NCBI RefSeq assembly: GCF_008629675.1
Contig: NZ_VWOX01000003.1
Coordinates: 248,001-312,000, forward strand
Origin: Roseiconus nitratireducens
Lineage (GTDB): Bacteria; Planctomycetota; Planctomycetia; Pirellulales; Pirellulaceae
Direction: 5' to 3'
DNA: 64,000 bases
Position numbers and translations under genes: made by a program
Part shown: piece by piece, positions 43,101-51,603 of the stretch
Numbering within the stretch: the stretch's first letter is position 1
How the letters are laid out: each line of letters opens with the position of its first letter
Notes under the pieces: generated by a model
The model's input: the letters and a program-made list of their open reading frames with translations, nothing else
Database searches by the model: none
Told to the model about the DNA's origin: nothing

Positions 43101-43952
43101 ATGCGGTGGCGGGGAAGAGAGCAAAGCACCAATGTGGAAGACCGCCGGCGTTCGGGCGGTCGGGTGGCGGTCGCCGGTGGCGGTTTAGGACTGATCATCA
43201 TCGCCATCCTGTACGCATTGCTTGGTGGGAATCCGCAGCGGGTCCTTCAACAGCAACAGCAGGTCGCCGTGCAAGCGCCTGGCGAGCAGCAGGAGTTGAC
43301 CCCCGAGGAAAAAGAACGCGGCGAGTTTGCCAGCGTGGTGCTCCGTGACACCGAAGAGGTGTGGTCGCAACTGTTCCAAGAGAATGGCCTGCGTTACGAA
43401 CCGCCGAAAATGGTGCTGTTCTCTGGCAGCATCCGATCGGCCTGTGGCGGTGCGACCGCGGCCTCGGGACCGTTTTACTGCCCCGCCGACCAAAAGGTGT
43501 ATCTGGACACCTCCTTCTTCACGCAACTCGCTCGTGACCTGCAGGCCCCCGGGGACTTTGCCCAAGCCTACGTGATTGCCCACGAAGTCGGCCATCATGT
43601 TCAGAACCTGCTCGGTCAAACGGAAGTTGTTGACCAGATTCGCCGCACCCGACGCCCCGAAGAAGCCAACGCGGCCTCGGTTCGGCTGGAGCTGCAAGCC
43701 GATTTCTACGCCGGATGCATGTTGCATCACGCCCAGCGGATGAAGCAGATCATCGAACCGGGAGACGTCGAAGAAGCGTTGCGCGCGGCCACCGCCATCG
43801 GCGACGACCGATTGCAGGCCAAAAGCCAAGGCTACATCGTTCCGGAATCATTCACCCACGGGACCAGCGAACAGCGTCTGCGTTGGTTTACCAAAGGCTT
43901 GGAAACGGGTGACCTCAGCCAGGGCGATACCTTCTCGGCGACTCAGCTGTAG
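43101..43952 (+). CDS. ypfJ: YpfJ-family neutral zinc metallopeptidase
   Basis: 283 residues with GAGGG just before the ATG. The opening MRWRGREQSTNVEDRR is characteristic of the family. One membrane helix follows (VAVAGGGLGLIIIAILYALL), then the peptidase-like domain with GSIRSACGGATAASGPFYCPAD and YVIAHEVGHHVQNLLG (HEVGH zinc motif). RLELQADFYAGC supplies the likely third ligand, and FTHGTSEQRLRWF ends the domain. The family is named for its zinc motif and its substrate is unknown. It converges on folD. Confidence 0.92.
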   Translation: MRWRGREQSTNVEDRRRSGGRVAVAGGGLGLIIIAILYALLGGNPQRVLQQQQQVAVQAPGEQQELTPEEKERGEFASVVLRDTEEVWSQLFQENGLRYEPPKMVLFSGSIRSACGGATAASGPFYCPADQKVYLDTSFFTQLARDLQAPGDFAQAYVIAHEVGHHVQNLLGQTEVVDQIRRTRRPEEANAASVRLELQADFYAGCMLHHAQRMKQIIEPGDVEEALRAATAIGDDRLQAKSQGYIVPESFTHGTSEQRLRWFTKGLETGDLSQGDTFSATQL

Positions 43953-43975
43953 CCGGCCGCCGCTCCCGCGGCCGG
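43953..43975 (+). terminator. Hairpin at the ypfJ stop codon
   Basis: A perfect 8-bp GC stem (ccggccgc and gcggccgg, 7-base loop) begins immediately after the stop codon. The sequence beyond is acgttgtcc, so there is no true U-tract. Confidence 0.45.
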
Positions 43976-44006
43976 ACGTTGTCCCAGTTTGGCCGCAGTC
44001 GATGCC

Positions 44007-44052
44007 TGCAGTTCGGCTGCGATCAAGATCTCTGCAGTTTGGCTGCGATCAA
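44007..44052. repeat. 26-bp tandem duplication across the folD stop codon
   Basis: The 20-mer tgcagttcggctgcgatcaa at 44007 is repeated with one change at 44033, a period of 26 bp. A weaker third copy starts near 43985. The folD stop codon (44023-44025) lies in the outer copy. Confidence 0.85.
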
Positions 44053-44904
44053 CGTATTGTGCAGCAGCATCGCGATCGTCAGCGGCCCCACGCCCCCGGG
44101 GACCGGCGTGATTGCCGACGCCACTTCGCAGGCCTGATCGTAGGCCACGTCGCCGACCAGCTTGTCTCCGACACGGTTGATCCCCACATCGATGACCACC
44201 GCTCCCGGCTTGATCATGTCTCCGGTGATCATTTCCGGCCGTCCGACCGCGGCGATCAAACAATCCGCCTGGCGGCAGACGTCCCCCAGGTCGGCGGTCC
44301 GGCTGTGGGCCAGCGTGACCGTCGCATTGGCGATTTCCGGGCCGCAGGTTCCCGTCCGCTGCGCCAACATCATCGCCATCGGTTTGCCGACGATGTCGCT
44401 GCGACCGACCACGCACACCCGCTTGCCCGCCACCGACAACTGGTACCGACCGAGCAGTTGGACGATCCCGTGGGGCGTGCAGGGGAGGAAACGGGGGCGG
44501 CCCTGCATCAGCAAGCCGACATTGATGGGCGAAAAAGCATCGACGTCCTTCAACGGGTCGACCGCGTCCAAAATTGCCCGTTCGTCGTAGGAAGAATCCG
44601 GCAGCGGCAACTGAACCAGGATCCCGTGGACGCTAGGATCGGCATTCAGCTCCGCAATCAGCCGCAGCAATTCGGTCTGGCCGACGTCGGCGGACAGCCG
44701 ATGCGTGCGACCATCGATCCCGGCCTTTTCGCAGGCACGCGCCTTATTCCTCACGTACACCTGGCTGGCCGGGTCCTCCCCCACCAAGACGGCGGCCAGG
44801 CAAGGGGTCGGGCCACCGGAAGCGACGAATTCCGCCACGTCCGCGGCGACTTCTTGCCGAATTTCGGCCGCCACACGTTTTCCATCCAATCGTTCCGCTG
44901 TCAT
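44023..44904 (-). CDS. folD: Bifunctional methylenetetrahydrofolate dehydrogenase/cyclohydrolase
   Basis: 293 residues from the ATG at 44904, which has a strong AGGAGGTGATTG ribosome site. It interconverts methylene-, methenyl- and formyl-tetrahydrofolate. Motifs in order are VGEDPASQVYVRNKARACEKAGI with the catalytic Lys, GILVQLPLPD, PLKDVDAFSPINVG, CTPHGIVQLL, VVGRSDIVGKPMAMML and PVPGGVGPLTIAMLL. The last residues (KLQRS) are encoded by a recently duplicated 26-bp segment. It is divergent from the sulfite reductase gene. Confidence 0.95.
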   Translation of the reverse strand: MTAERLDGKRVAAEIRQEVAADVAEFVASGGPTPCLAAVLVGEDPASQVYVRNKARACEKAGIDGRTHRLSADVGQTELLRLIAELNADPSVHGILVQLPLPDSSYDERAILDAVDPLKDVDAFSPINVGLLMQGRPRFLPCTPHGIVQLLGRYQLSVAGKRVCVVGRSDIVGKPMAMMLAQRTGTCGPEIANATVTLAHSRTADLGDVCRQADCLIAAVGRPEMITGDMIKPGAVVIDVGINRVGDKLVGDVAYDQACEVASAITPVPGGVGPLTIAMLLHNTLIAAKLQRS

Positions 44905-45227
44905 CAATCACCTCCTCTCCAATGTCGCCCGTTTCCGCCGTCCGGACCGCCGATTCTTCCCGCCGATTCTTCCCGCCGAATCGGCTGGCCACGTCGCGGT
45001 GGCCGGTGATCGCCATAGTGAGAACGACGAACGAGCGTTATAGTTGCTTGAAATACGAAAACCGTTGTCCGCAACGTCATTTTCGCGGACCGGTTCCTAC
45101 GAGGTCCCCCTTCCGTCCGACCGATCGCCGTGAACCTTTCGGCGGCAGCACGATCCGAAACATCAGCCGCCGGACGGAAAATCACTCGCCTCACCTTCAG
45201 ACAGAATCACACAGGATTTTTGACTCG
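44905..45227. other. Divergent region between folD and cysI
   Basis: 323 bp. It holds two copies of a 13-mer (cgccgattcttcc, 44948-44973) and a small perfect palindrome (cgttg tccg caacg, 45063-45076) in front of cysI. No riboswitch-like structure was recognised. Confidence 0.5.
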
Positions 45228-46940
45228 ATGTCTACCGATGCGCCCAAGCTTAGCCCCGTCGAGAAGATCAAACAGGACAGCGAATTCCTGAAAGGCAGCA
45301 TTGACACCGAAATGGCCGCCGACACCGATCATTTCGGCAAAGAGGACATCCAGCTGCTGAAATTCCACGGCACCTACCAGCAAGATGACCGCGACAAACG
45401 CGTCGAATTGAAAAAGTCCGGCGGCGGGAAGGCCTACAGCATGATGGTTCGCTGCCGAATCCCCGGCGGACGGATCACCAGCGACCAGATGCTCGCGCAG
45501 CTGGATTTGTGTGACGAACTGGGGAATTCCACGCTGAAAATCACCACCCGCCAGACGATCCAGCTGCACGGGGTGCTCAAGCGAGACCTGCGCGACACGA
45601 TCAACCGCATCAACGAAATTGAACTGTCCACCCTGGCCGCCTGCGGGGATGTCAACCGCAACATCATGTGCTGCCCGGCCAAGAACGCGGACGGCGTGCA
45701 CCAGGAGATGTTGCAGCTGACCGACGCGTTGACCGAGGCGCTCGCCCCGCAAACCCCCGCCTACCACGAATTGTGGATCACCGATCCGGACACCGGGGAA
45801 AAGACGCTGCAAGGCGGCGGCCCCGTGGTCGAACCCCTGTATGGTCCGACCTACCTGCCGCGAAAGTTCAAAATCGGGATCGCCCTTCCCGAAGACAACT
45901 GCATCGACATCTACACGCAGGACCTGGGCTTCCTGGCCGTCGTCCGCGATGCGAAGGTGATCGGATACAACGTCCTGGTCGGCGGCGGGATGGGGACCAC
46001 GCCCGCGCTCAAACGGACCTATCCCGCACTGGCCAAACGGATGGCGTTTTGCACTCCCGACCAGGCGGTCGACGTCGCCAAGGCCGTCATCAAGGTTCAG
46101 CGGGATCACGGCAACCGGGCCGACCGCAAGGTCGCCCGGATGAAGTACCTGGTCGACGAGTGGGGCGTCGAAAAGTTCCGACGCTCGGTCGAGGAATATT
46201 ACGGCCAGCCGCTGAAGGATTGCACGGAAGATGACGTCACCGGCTTCGACGACCACATGGGATGGCAGGATCAAGGCGATGGCTTGTGGTCTTATGGGCT
46301 GAACATCGAAAACGGTCGCATCTATGACGACGAACAACGACAGCTGAAATCCTTGATGCGGGAAATCTGCCAAACCTTCGGGACCGAGCTCCGCATGACC
46401 GGTCACCAGAGCATCATCGTCACCGATCTTCAGGAGCAGGACAAAGACCGCTTGATCGAAATCATCCAGCGACACAAGGTGCCCACCACCGAACAAACCA
46501 GCACCGTCCGCCGTTGGTCCATCGCCTGCGTGGCGCTGCCGACCTGTGGGCTGGCGATCACTGAAAGCGAGCGTCGCCTGCCCAGCATCATCGACGGGCT
46601 GGAACAGCCGCTTGCCAAGCTGGGGTTGGACAAGGAACGCTTCACCGTCCGCATGACCGGCTGCCCCAACGGATGCGCGCGGCCCTACAACGCGGACATC
46701 GCTTTGGTCGGGAAAGCCAAGGACAAGTACACCCTGTACGTCGGCGGCGGCTGGCTGGGCAATCGGCTGGGTTACATTTACAAGGACCTGGTCCCCGACG
46801 CGGACATCGTCGACGAAATCGTCGGCATCGCGGCGGCGTTCAAGGCCAACCGGAACGCGGACGAATCGCTGGGCGACTTCTGTGACCGCGTCGGCAAAGA
46901 CGATTTGGCCGTGCTCGCGGCCGCCGCTGAACGTCCGTAG
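45228..46940 (+). CDS. cysI: Sulfite reductase hemoprotein (siroheme/4Fe-4S), CysI type
   Basis: 570 residues from the ATG at 45228. It reduces sulfite to sulfide in sulfur assimilation. The cluster and siroheme ligands are Cys434, Cys440 (CVALPTC), Cys479 and Cys483 (CPNGC), the same numbers as in E. coli CysI. TTRQTIQLHGVLKRDLR and NVLVGGGMGTT are family landmarks. No flavoprotein partner (cysJ) is adjacent. The reductant could be a distant CysJ or ferredoxin. A 693-codon frame on the other strand is a compositional shadow. Confidence 0.93.
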   Translation: MSTDAPKLSPVEKIKQDSEFLKGSIDTEMAADTDHFGKEDIQLLKFHGTYQQDDRDKRVELKKSGGGKAYSMMVRCRIPGGRITSDQMLAQLDLCDELGNSTLKITTRQTIQLHGVLKRDLRDTINRINEIELSTLAACGDVNRNIMCCPAKNADGVHQEMLQLTDALTEALAPQTPAYHELWITDPDTGEKTLQGGGPVVEPLYGPTYLPRKFKIGIALPEDNCIDIYTQDLGFLAVVRDAKVIGYNVLVGGGMGTTPALKRTYPALAKRMAFCTPDQAVDVAKAVIKVQRDHGNRADRKVARMKYLVDEWGVEKFRRSVEEYYGQPLKDCTEDDVTGFDDHMGWQDQGDGLWSYGLNIENGRIYDDEQRQLKSLMREICQTFGTELRMTGHQSIIVTDLQEQDKDRLIEIIQRHKVPTTEQTSTVRRWSIACVALPTCGLAITESERRLPSIIDGLEQPLAKLGLDKERFTVRMTGCPNGCARPYNADIALVGKAKDKYTLYVGGGWLGNRLGYIYKDLVPDADIVDEIVGIAAAFKANRNADESLGDFCDRVGKDDLAVLAAAAERP

Positions 46941-47001
46941 CCCAACGGGTGCCGGACAGAAACGACTCGGTTTGACGGCCGGTCGCCGCGGGACGTGCCG
47001 T

Positions 47002-47336
47002 GGGGCAAATGGCCGGACCTTCGGCCCTCGACCGATGGCGGATTCCGGGTTCCCAGCCCTGGCGGGCTGGGCTGGGCAAACCAGCGGGCCTTCGGCCCGC
47101 GCAATCAGCCATCCGATGCCCCCGCGGATCGGCAAACGTGCTCTGTCCCCCGGAGGTGCTCTGTCCCCCGGACGCACTGAGGTGCTCTGTCCCCCGGACG
47201 CACTGATTTCGGCCGCACGGGCCCTGATTCGGGGCAACGCCCCGATCATTTGTTTTGCCCAGCCCGGCAGGGCTGGGGTAACGGACAACCATCAATACAA
47301 AGGGCCAACGGCCCGGCCGTTTGTTCGCACCGTTCC
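47002..47336. repeat. Cluster B of the two-hairpin dispersed repeat
   Basis: This reads as the reverse order of cluster A: a forward partial copy at 47002-47030, a forward full copy at 47052-47100, a reverse full copy at 47231-47278 and a reverse partial copy at 47291-47336. Block 47231-47336 matches the reverse complement of 39045-39150 nearly end to end, including the stretch between the hairpins. It occupies most of the 532-bp gap between cysI and the sulfatase, both plus strand. Confidence 0.85.
47138..47198. repeat. Three copies of gtgctctgtcccccgga
   Basis: Copies are at 47138, 47156 and 47182. The last two are parts of an identical 25-bp direct repeat including cggacgcactga. A shortened fourth copy (gtgctctgtcccc) is at 47354. 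The array lies inside cluster B and is absent from cluster A. Confidence 0.9.
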
Positions 47337-47472
47337 CGACCGCTCCGATTGACGTGCTCTGTCCCCAAACTCGCCGTCCCCACAAACTCGCCGATCACGC
47401 GGCGGACGTGACTACGGCTAAAATGGGGCGGTTCCTCCCGACTCCCGCTTTCCTTTCCCTCTCGACACGCCG

Positions 47473-49047
47473 ATGTTTGCTTCGTCCCGTCCGCTCTCGT
47501 TGCTCGCCCTGCTGATCGCCGCCGCACTGCTCCCTTCGCTGGCTCGCGCGGAGACGCGGCCCAACATCTTGCTGGCGATCGCCGACGACTGGTCTTACGG
47601 GCATGCCGGAGCCTACGACTGTCCCTGGGTCTCCACCCCGGCCTTTGACCGCGTCGCTCGGGAAGGACTTCTGTTCCGCAACGCGTTCACGCCGAATGCC
47701 AAGTGCGCCCCATCACGAGCAATCATTCTGACCGGTCGGTATTCCTGGCAGTTGGAACAGGCCGGCAACCACATGTGCTACTTCCCGGCCAAGTTTGGCG
47801 GGTATGTCGAGCGTCTGGCTGCCGACGGCTATTTCGCCGGCTACACGGGCAAGGGTTGGGGCCCCGGTGTTGCCAACGATGCGAACGGAAACCCCAGAGC
47901 GATTACCGGCAAGGCTTACTCGAAGAAGAAAGCCAAACCGCCCACCAACCGCATCTCCAACAACGACTACGCAGCCAACTTCAAAACCTTTCTTGACGAC
48001 GTTCCCGACCAAACGCCGTGGGTGTTCTGGTACGGGACCACCGAACCGCATCGCGCCTATGAGTATGGCAGCGGCGTTCGGTCCGGAAAGAAACTGACCG
48101 ACATCAAGGAGGTCCCCGACTACTGGCCCGACAACGAAACGGTTCGCAACGACATGCTGGATTATGCCGTCGAAGTGGAGCATTACGACCAACACCTCGG
48201 ACGCATCATTGAACACTTGGATGCCGCCGGCCAACTGGATAACACATTGATCGTCGCCACGAGCGACCACGGGATGCCTTTTCCACGGTGCAAAGGCCAA
48301 GCCTACGAGGACTCCAACCACATTCCATTGGCGATCCGTTGGCCTTCCGGCATCGTCTCGCCCGGTCGCACCGTTGACGCCATGGTTGACTTCACCTCGC
48401 TGGCTCCCACGTTTTTGAAAGCCGCGGGTGTGGAAAGCCCCCAACCGATCATGCAGACGATCACCGGCCGGGACTTGTTTGACCTCTTTCAATCGGACTC
48501 GCCGGCCACCGGGCGCGACCACGTGTTGGTCGGAAAGGAACGTCACGACATCGGGCGTCCCGAGAACGGCGGTTACCCGATCCGCGGCATTCGCAAAGGC
48601 GATTGGTTGTATCTGAAGAATTACCAACCGGACCGCTGGCCGGCAGGAAACCCGGAAACGGGATACCTGAATTGTGACGGCGGTGCGACGAAGACGGACA
48701 TCCTGCAACTACGCCGCGATGGGACCGCCACCACCTTCTGGAAACTCTGCTTCGGCAAACGTCCCCCCGAAGAACTTTACAACGTGGCCAGCGATCCGGA
48801 TTGCATCAACAACCTGGCCCGTTCGGACGACCAGCAAGAACGACTGGAGTCCTTACGAGATCAAATGCAAACCGAATTGCGCGAGCAAGGAGACCCGCGA
48901 CAATTCGGAAACGGTGACGTCTTCGAACGATACGAATACACCGGTGCATCGACCGACAACTTCTATGATCGATTCATCTCCGGCGAGAAGGTTCGAGCCG
49001 GCTGGGTCAATCCGGGCGATTTTGAAAAGGACGCCGATCTGCCCTGA
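47473..49047 (+). CDS. Secreted sulfatase (formylglycine-dependent, family S1)
   Basis: 524 residues with a signal peptide ([19 protein letters not shown]). The core is [18 protein letters not shown] with the metal-binding Asp pair, then Cys78 in [13 protein letters not shown]. That Cys-x-Pro-Ser-Arg is the site converted to formylglycine. [12 protein letters not shown] supplies further metal ligands. It resembles heparan N-sulfatase-type sulfatases more than arylsulfatases ([10 protein letters not shown]), but the substrate is uncertain. Such enzymes let planctomycetes use sulfated algal and animal polysaccharides. A dedicated anaerobic maturase is not nearby. Confidence 0.9.
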   Translation: MFASSRPLSLLALLIAAALLPSLARAETRPNILLAIADDWSYGHAGAYDCPWVSTPAFDRVAREGLLFRNAFTPNAKCAPSRAIILTGRYSWQLEQAGNHMCYFPAKFGGYVERLAADGYFAGYTGKGWGPGVANDANGNPRAITGKAYSKKKAKPPTNRISNNDYAANFKTFLDDVPDQTPWVFWYGTTEPHRAYEYGSGVRSGKKLTDIKEVPDYWPDNETVRNDMLDYAVEVEHYDQHLGRIIEHLDAAGQLDNTLIVATSDHGMPFPRCKGQAYEDSNHIPLAIRWPSGIVSPGRTVDAMVDFTSLAPTFLKAAGVESPQPIMQTITGRDLFDLFQSDSPATGRDHVLVGKERHDIGRPENGGYPIRGIRKGDWLYLKNYQPDRWPAGNPETGYLNCDGGATKTDILQLRRDGTATTFWKLCFGKRPPEELYNVASDPDCINNLARSDDQQERLESLRDQMQTELREQGDPRQFGNGDVFERYEYTGASTDNFYDRFISGEKVRAGWVNPGDFEKDADLP

Positions 49048-49404
49048 GTTTCTACCCTGCGATTCCACCCTGCGATTTCGACAGGACGGATCCAGGCTGC
49101 CGCCGCGATGGCCGGCCGTGAACGGTGGATGACTTGTCAGCGGATGCAAGTTGGCGCCGCGAGACTCTCCACGCGAGATTTTCCCGTGCCTTGCGTTCGC
49201 CGACTCGGGTTTTTCTGACCGTCACGCCCAGGCACATCGCCAGCCTGGCAACCTCGCGAGTGTTGAAAACCGGTCGTTCGCGCCCGGCATTCTTGCGCAA
49301 AGACCCGTCTCCGATTAACCGAATTCAAATACAGCCCCGCTAGACTCGGCCGCACCTCAGGACGACCTCCACGAAGCCCTTTTCAAGGGCGAGGGATCCA
49401 TGGC
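49048..49404. other. Region upstream of the lipid-remodelling operon
   Basis: 357 bp. It should contain the promoter of the plcP-btaA-btaB genes. I looked for pairs of CTGTCAT-like sites (Pho box) at 11-bp spacing and found no convincing pair. A short direct repeat (accctgcgattyc) lies just after the sulfatase stop. Confidence 0.5.
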
Positions 49405-50364
49405 ATGAGCCAAAGCGAGCCGACATCGGTCCGAACGCTGCTCGTCAGCGACGTGCACCTCGGTTGCAAACACGCGCGCACCGAAGAATTCCTGTCCTTC
49501 TTCCAACGCTACCGCCCCCGAACCCTGTATCTGGTCGGAGATTTTCTGGACGCATGGAAGATCAACTCGGGTTGGCATTGGACACGGCAATGCGATCAGG
49601 TCATCCACCATTTGATGTCATTGATCGATGGTGGGACGGAGGTGTTCTACACCCCCGGGAATCATGATGCGTTTCTTCGTCAAAGTGTGTTTCGGTCAAT
49701 GCTGCCGACAGGTTTTCCGGCAATTCGGATCGCCGACCAGTTCATCTTCGAGACCAGTGGCGGGTGGCGTTTTCTGGTCACCCATGGCGATCTGTTCGAT
49801 TTCTTTGAAACCAAAGCCCAATGGATCTCCAAGGGCAGTTCGTCCTTCTATGACGGATGCCTGAGTTTGAATCGTTGGTTCCAAAGTCGATTTCTGCACG
49901 CCGACCGCAACCCCTATGGCGCGTGCGCGGTGGTCAAGGGACGGGTCAAGCGCGGCGTGAAATTCATCAGTGGGTATGAAAACAGAATCATGCGTCACGC
50001 GGCGGATCATCGCTGTGACGGTGTGATCTGCGGTCACATTCATACACCTGCGATCAAGCAATCCGAATCCGTCTGGTACTGCAACACGGGTGATTGGGTG
50101 GAGAACTGCTCCGGGCTGGTCGAACGTCTGGACGGCAGTTTTCAACTGGTCTCGCGATACGACCAGGCAATCGATTTGCAACTGCCGCCGAAGATGGCAT
50201 CGCTAGGGATTGACGCCACGGCCCGACGCGACAACGGGATGGCTGCTTACCCATCACGCCCAGCCACAGCAGATCCCTTCATCGATGCCGAACCTGGCGG
50301 GCAGGCGTCGGCCTCATCGGGTGAACATCAAGCGTCCAAGGTCTGTGCCCGATCGGTCGCTTGA
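49405..50364 (+). CDS. Metallophosphoesterase, PlcP-like phospholipase C or LpxH relative
   Basis: 319 residues from the ATG at 49405, with GAGGGA upstream. The calcineurin-type two-metal site is complete: DVH (16-18), GDFLDAW (45-51), GNHD (85-88), THGD (126-129) and GHIH (210-213). The family includes LpxH (lipid A synthesis) and the rhizobial phospholipase PlcP, which strips phospholipid head groups during phosphate shortage. The btaA start only 33 bp downstream favours PlcP. That would supply diacylglycerol to BtaA. The last 60 residues are low complexity. Sequence alone cannot separate the two activities. Confidence 0.72.
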   Translation: MSQSEPTSVRTLLVSDVHLGCKHARTEEFLSFFQRYRPRTLYLVGDFLDAWKINSGWHWTRQCDQVIHHLMSLIDGGTEVFYTPGNHDAFLRQSVFRSMLPTGFPAIRIADQFIFETSGGWRFLVTHGDLFDFFETKAQWISKGSSSFYDGCLSLNRWFQSRFLHADRNPYGACAVVKGRVKRGVKFISGYENRIMRHAADHRCDGVICGHIHTPAIKQSESVWYCNTGDWVENCSGLVERLDGSFQLVSRYDQAIDLQLPPKMASLGIDATARRDNGMAAYPSRPATADPFIDAEPGGQASASSGEHQASKVCARSVA

Positions 50365-50397
50365 CGCGGCGGCTCTCCTTCCAGTTTGGATTCTTCA

Positions 50398-51603
50398 ATG
50401 GTGAAACAATGGATTGGTCAGAAGTATTTTTCGGCGGTCCACCAACGCAATCTGGTCTACAACACTTGTTGGGAGGACCCGCGTTTGGATCGTGCCGCAT
50501 TAAACCTAGGTCCCGACGACACCGTGCTGGTGATCACGTCGGCCGGGTGCAACGCCTTGGACTATGCTTTGCAAGGACCACGTGCCATCCACGCCGTCGA
50601 CGTGAATCCGCTCCAAAACTCGCTCCTGGAACTGAAGAAAGCGGCGATTCAGACGCTGGACTATGGCGACTTTTTTCAGGTGTTCGGCCGGGGACAACAC
50701 CCACGTTGGAAATCGCTGTATGCCGACGGCGTGAGACCAGCTCTGGCGCCGCACGTTCGCCGCGTTTGGGATGACCGCCAGGGTTTCTTCGACGGATCCA
50801 GCCGCCGCAAGAGCTTTTACTATCGCGGGACGTCCGGGATGTTTGCCTGGATGATCAACGGCTATCTGAATCGTCCCCGCGGACTACGGGATGCCGTGCG
50901 GGAAATGTTGGCCGCCGACACCGTGGATCAACAAGCTGAAATCTACCGGCGGCGACGCGTCTCCGAATTGCTGTTCACCGGCCCGATTCGCTGGGTGCTT
51001 CGACGGGATACCACCATGTCCCTGCTGGGTGTCCCGCGAAGCCAGCGGATGCAGATCGAGCGGGGGTACCCACGCGGAATCGCAGGCTTCGTCCAGGATC
51101 GGATCGAAGCGGTGTTCAATCAGATCCCCCTGAAAGACAATTACTTCTGGCGTGTCTACCTGACCGGACAGTACTCGCCCAATTGCTGCCCGGAATACCT
51201 GACGCGGGACGGGTTCAACGCGTTGCAAGCGGGCCTTGCCAATCGCATTCAAACCGCCACCGCCACGGTGGAAGACTTTCTGAACCGACACGACGGCGCG
51301 GTTTCCCGGTTTGTGCTATTGGATCACATGGACTGGCTGTACGAGAACATGCCGGAGCGGTTGGCGGCGGAGTGGCAGAGCATTGTCAACCGGTCGGCGC
51401 CCCAGACGCGGATCCTGTGGCGGAGCGCGGCGTTGGACGTCGACTTCGTGGACCCCCTGCGGGTCACCGCCGCCGGAGAACTGATTCCGGTTGGAGACTT
51501 GCTGCGGTACCAGCGGACGCTTGCTGGAAAGTTGCATCGGTCCGACCGGGTCCACACCTACGGCAGTTTTTACATCGCCGATCTGCAAGGCGGTGCCGCA
51601 TGA
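50398..51603 (+). CDS. btaA: S-adenosylmethionine:diacylglycerol 3-amino-3-carboxypropyl transferase
   Basis: 401 residues from the ATG at 50398. BtaA moves the aminocarboxypropyl group of S-adenosylmethionine onto diacylglycerol, making diacylglyceryl-homoserine. DUF3419 landmarks are LVYNTCWEDPRLDRAAL at the N-terminus, the cofactor-binding VLVITSAGCNALDYAL and HAVDVNPLQNSLLELK. YWRVYLTGQYSPNCCPEYLT lies in the middle and LLDHMDWL near the end. The length matches rhizobial BtaA. It overlaps btaB by 4 bp (ATGA), so the two are coupled. Confidence 0.87.
   Translation: MVKQWIGQKYFSAVHQRNLVYNTCWEDPRLDRAALNLGPDDTVLVITSAGCNALDYALQGPRAIHAVDVNPLQNSLLELKKAAIQTLDYGDFFQVFGRGQHPRWKSLYADGVRPALAPHVRRVWDDRQGFFDGSSRRKSFYYRGTSGMFAWMINGYLNRPRGLRDAVREMLAADTVDQQAEIYRRRRVSELLFTGPIRWVLRRDTTMSLLGVPRSQRMQIERGYPRGIAGFVQDRIEAVFNQIPLKDNYFWRVYLTGQYSPNCCPEYLTRDGFNALQAGLANRIQTATATVEDFLNRHDGAVSRFVLLDHMDWLYENMPERLAAEWQSIVNRSAPQTRILWRSAALDVDFVDPLRVTAAGELIPVGDLLRYQRTLAGKLHRSDRVHTYGSFYIADLQGGAA

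Noticed and set aside
44905-45227. SAM or other riboswitch before cysI
   Set aside because: Only one small palindrome and a 13-bp duplication were found; no conserved riboswitch core.
47138-47198. Possible CRISPR array
   Set aside because: Only three copies, with spacings of 18 and 26 bp that are almost all repeat; no unique spacers.
45207-47288. 693-codon open frame on the minus strand opposite cysI
   Set aside because: It mirrors the codon pattern of cysI. The translation has no domain, signal or start site, and high-GC third positions remove stops from the antisense frame.
49048-49404. Pho box upstream of the plcP-btaA-btaB genes
   Set aside because: No pair of CTGTCAT-like half-sites at 11-bp spacing was convincing. 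Phosphate control remains an inference from function.
49405-50364. Calling the phosphoesterase LpxH outright
   Set aside because: The metal motifs are shared by LpxH and PlcP. Linkage to btaA and btaB argues for PlcP, so only a general name was given.
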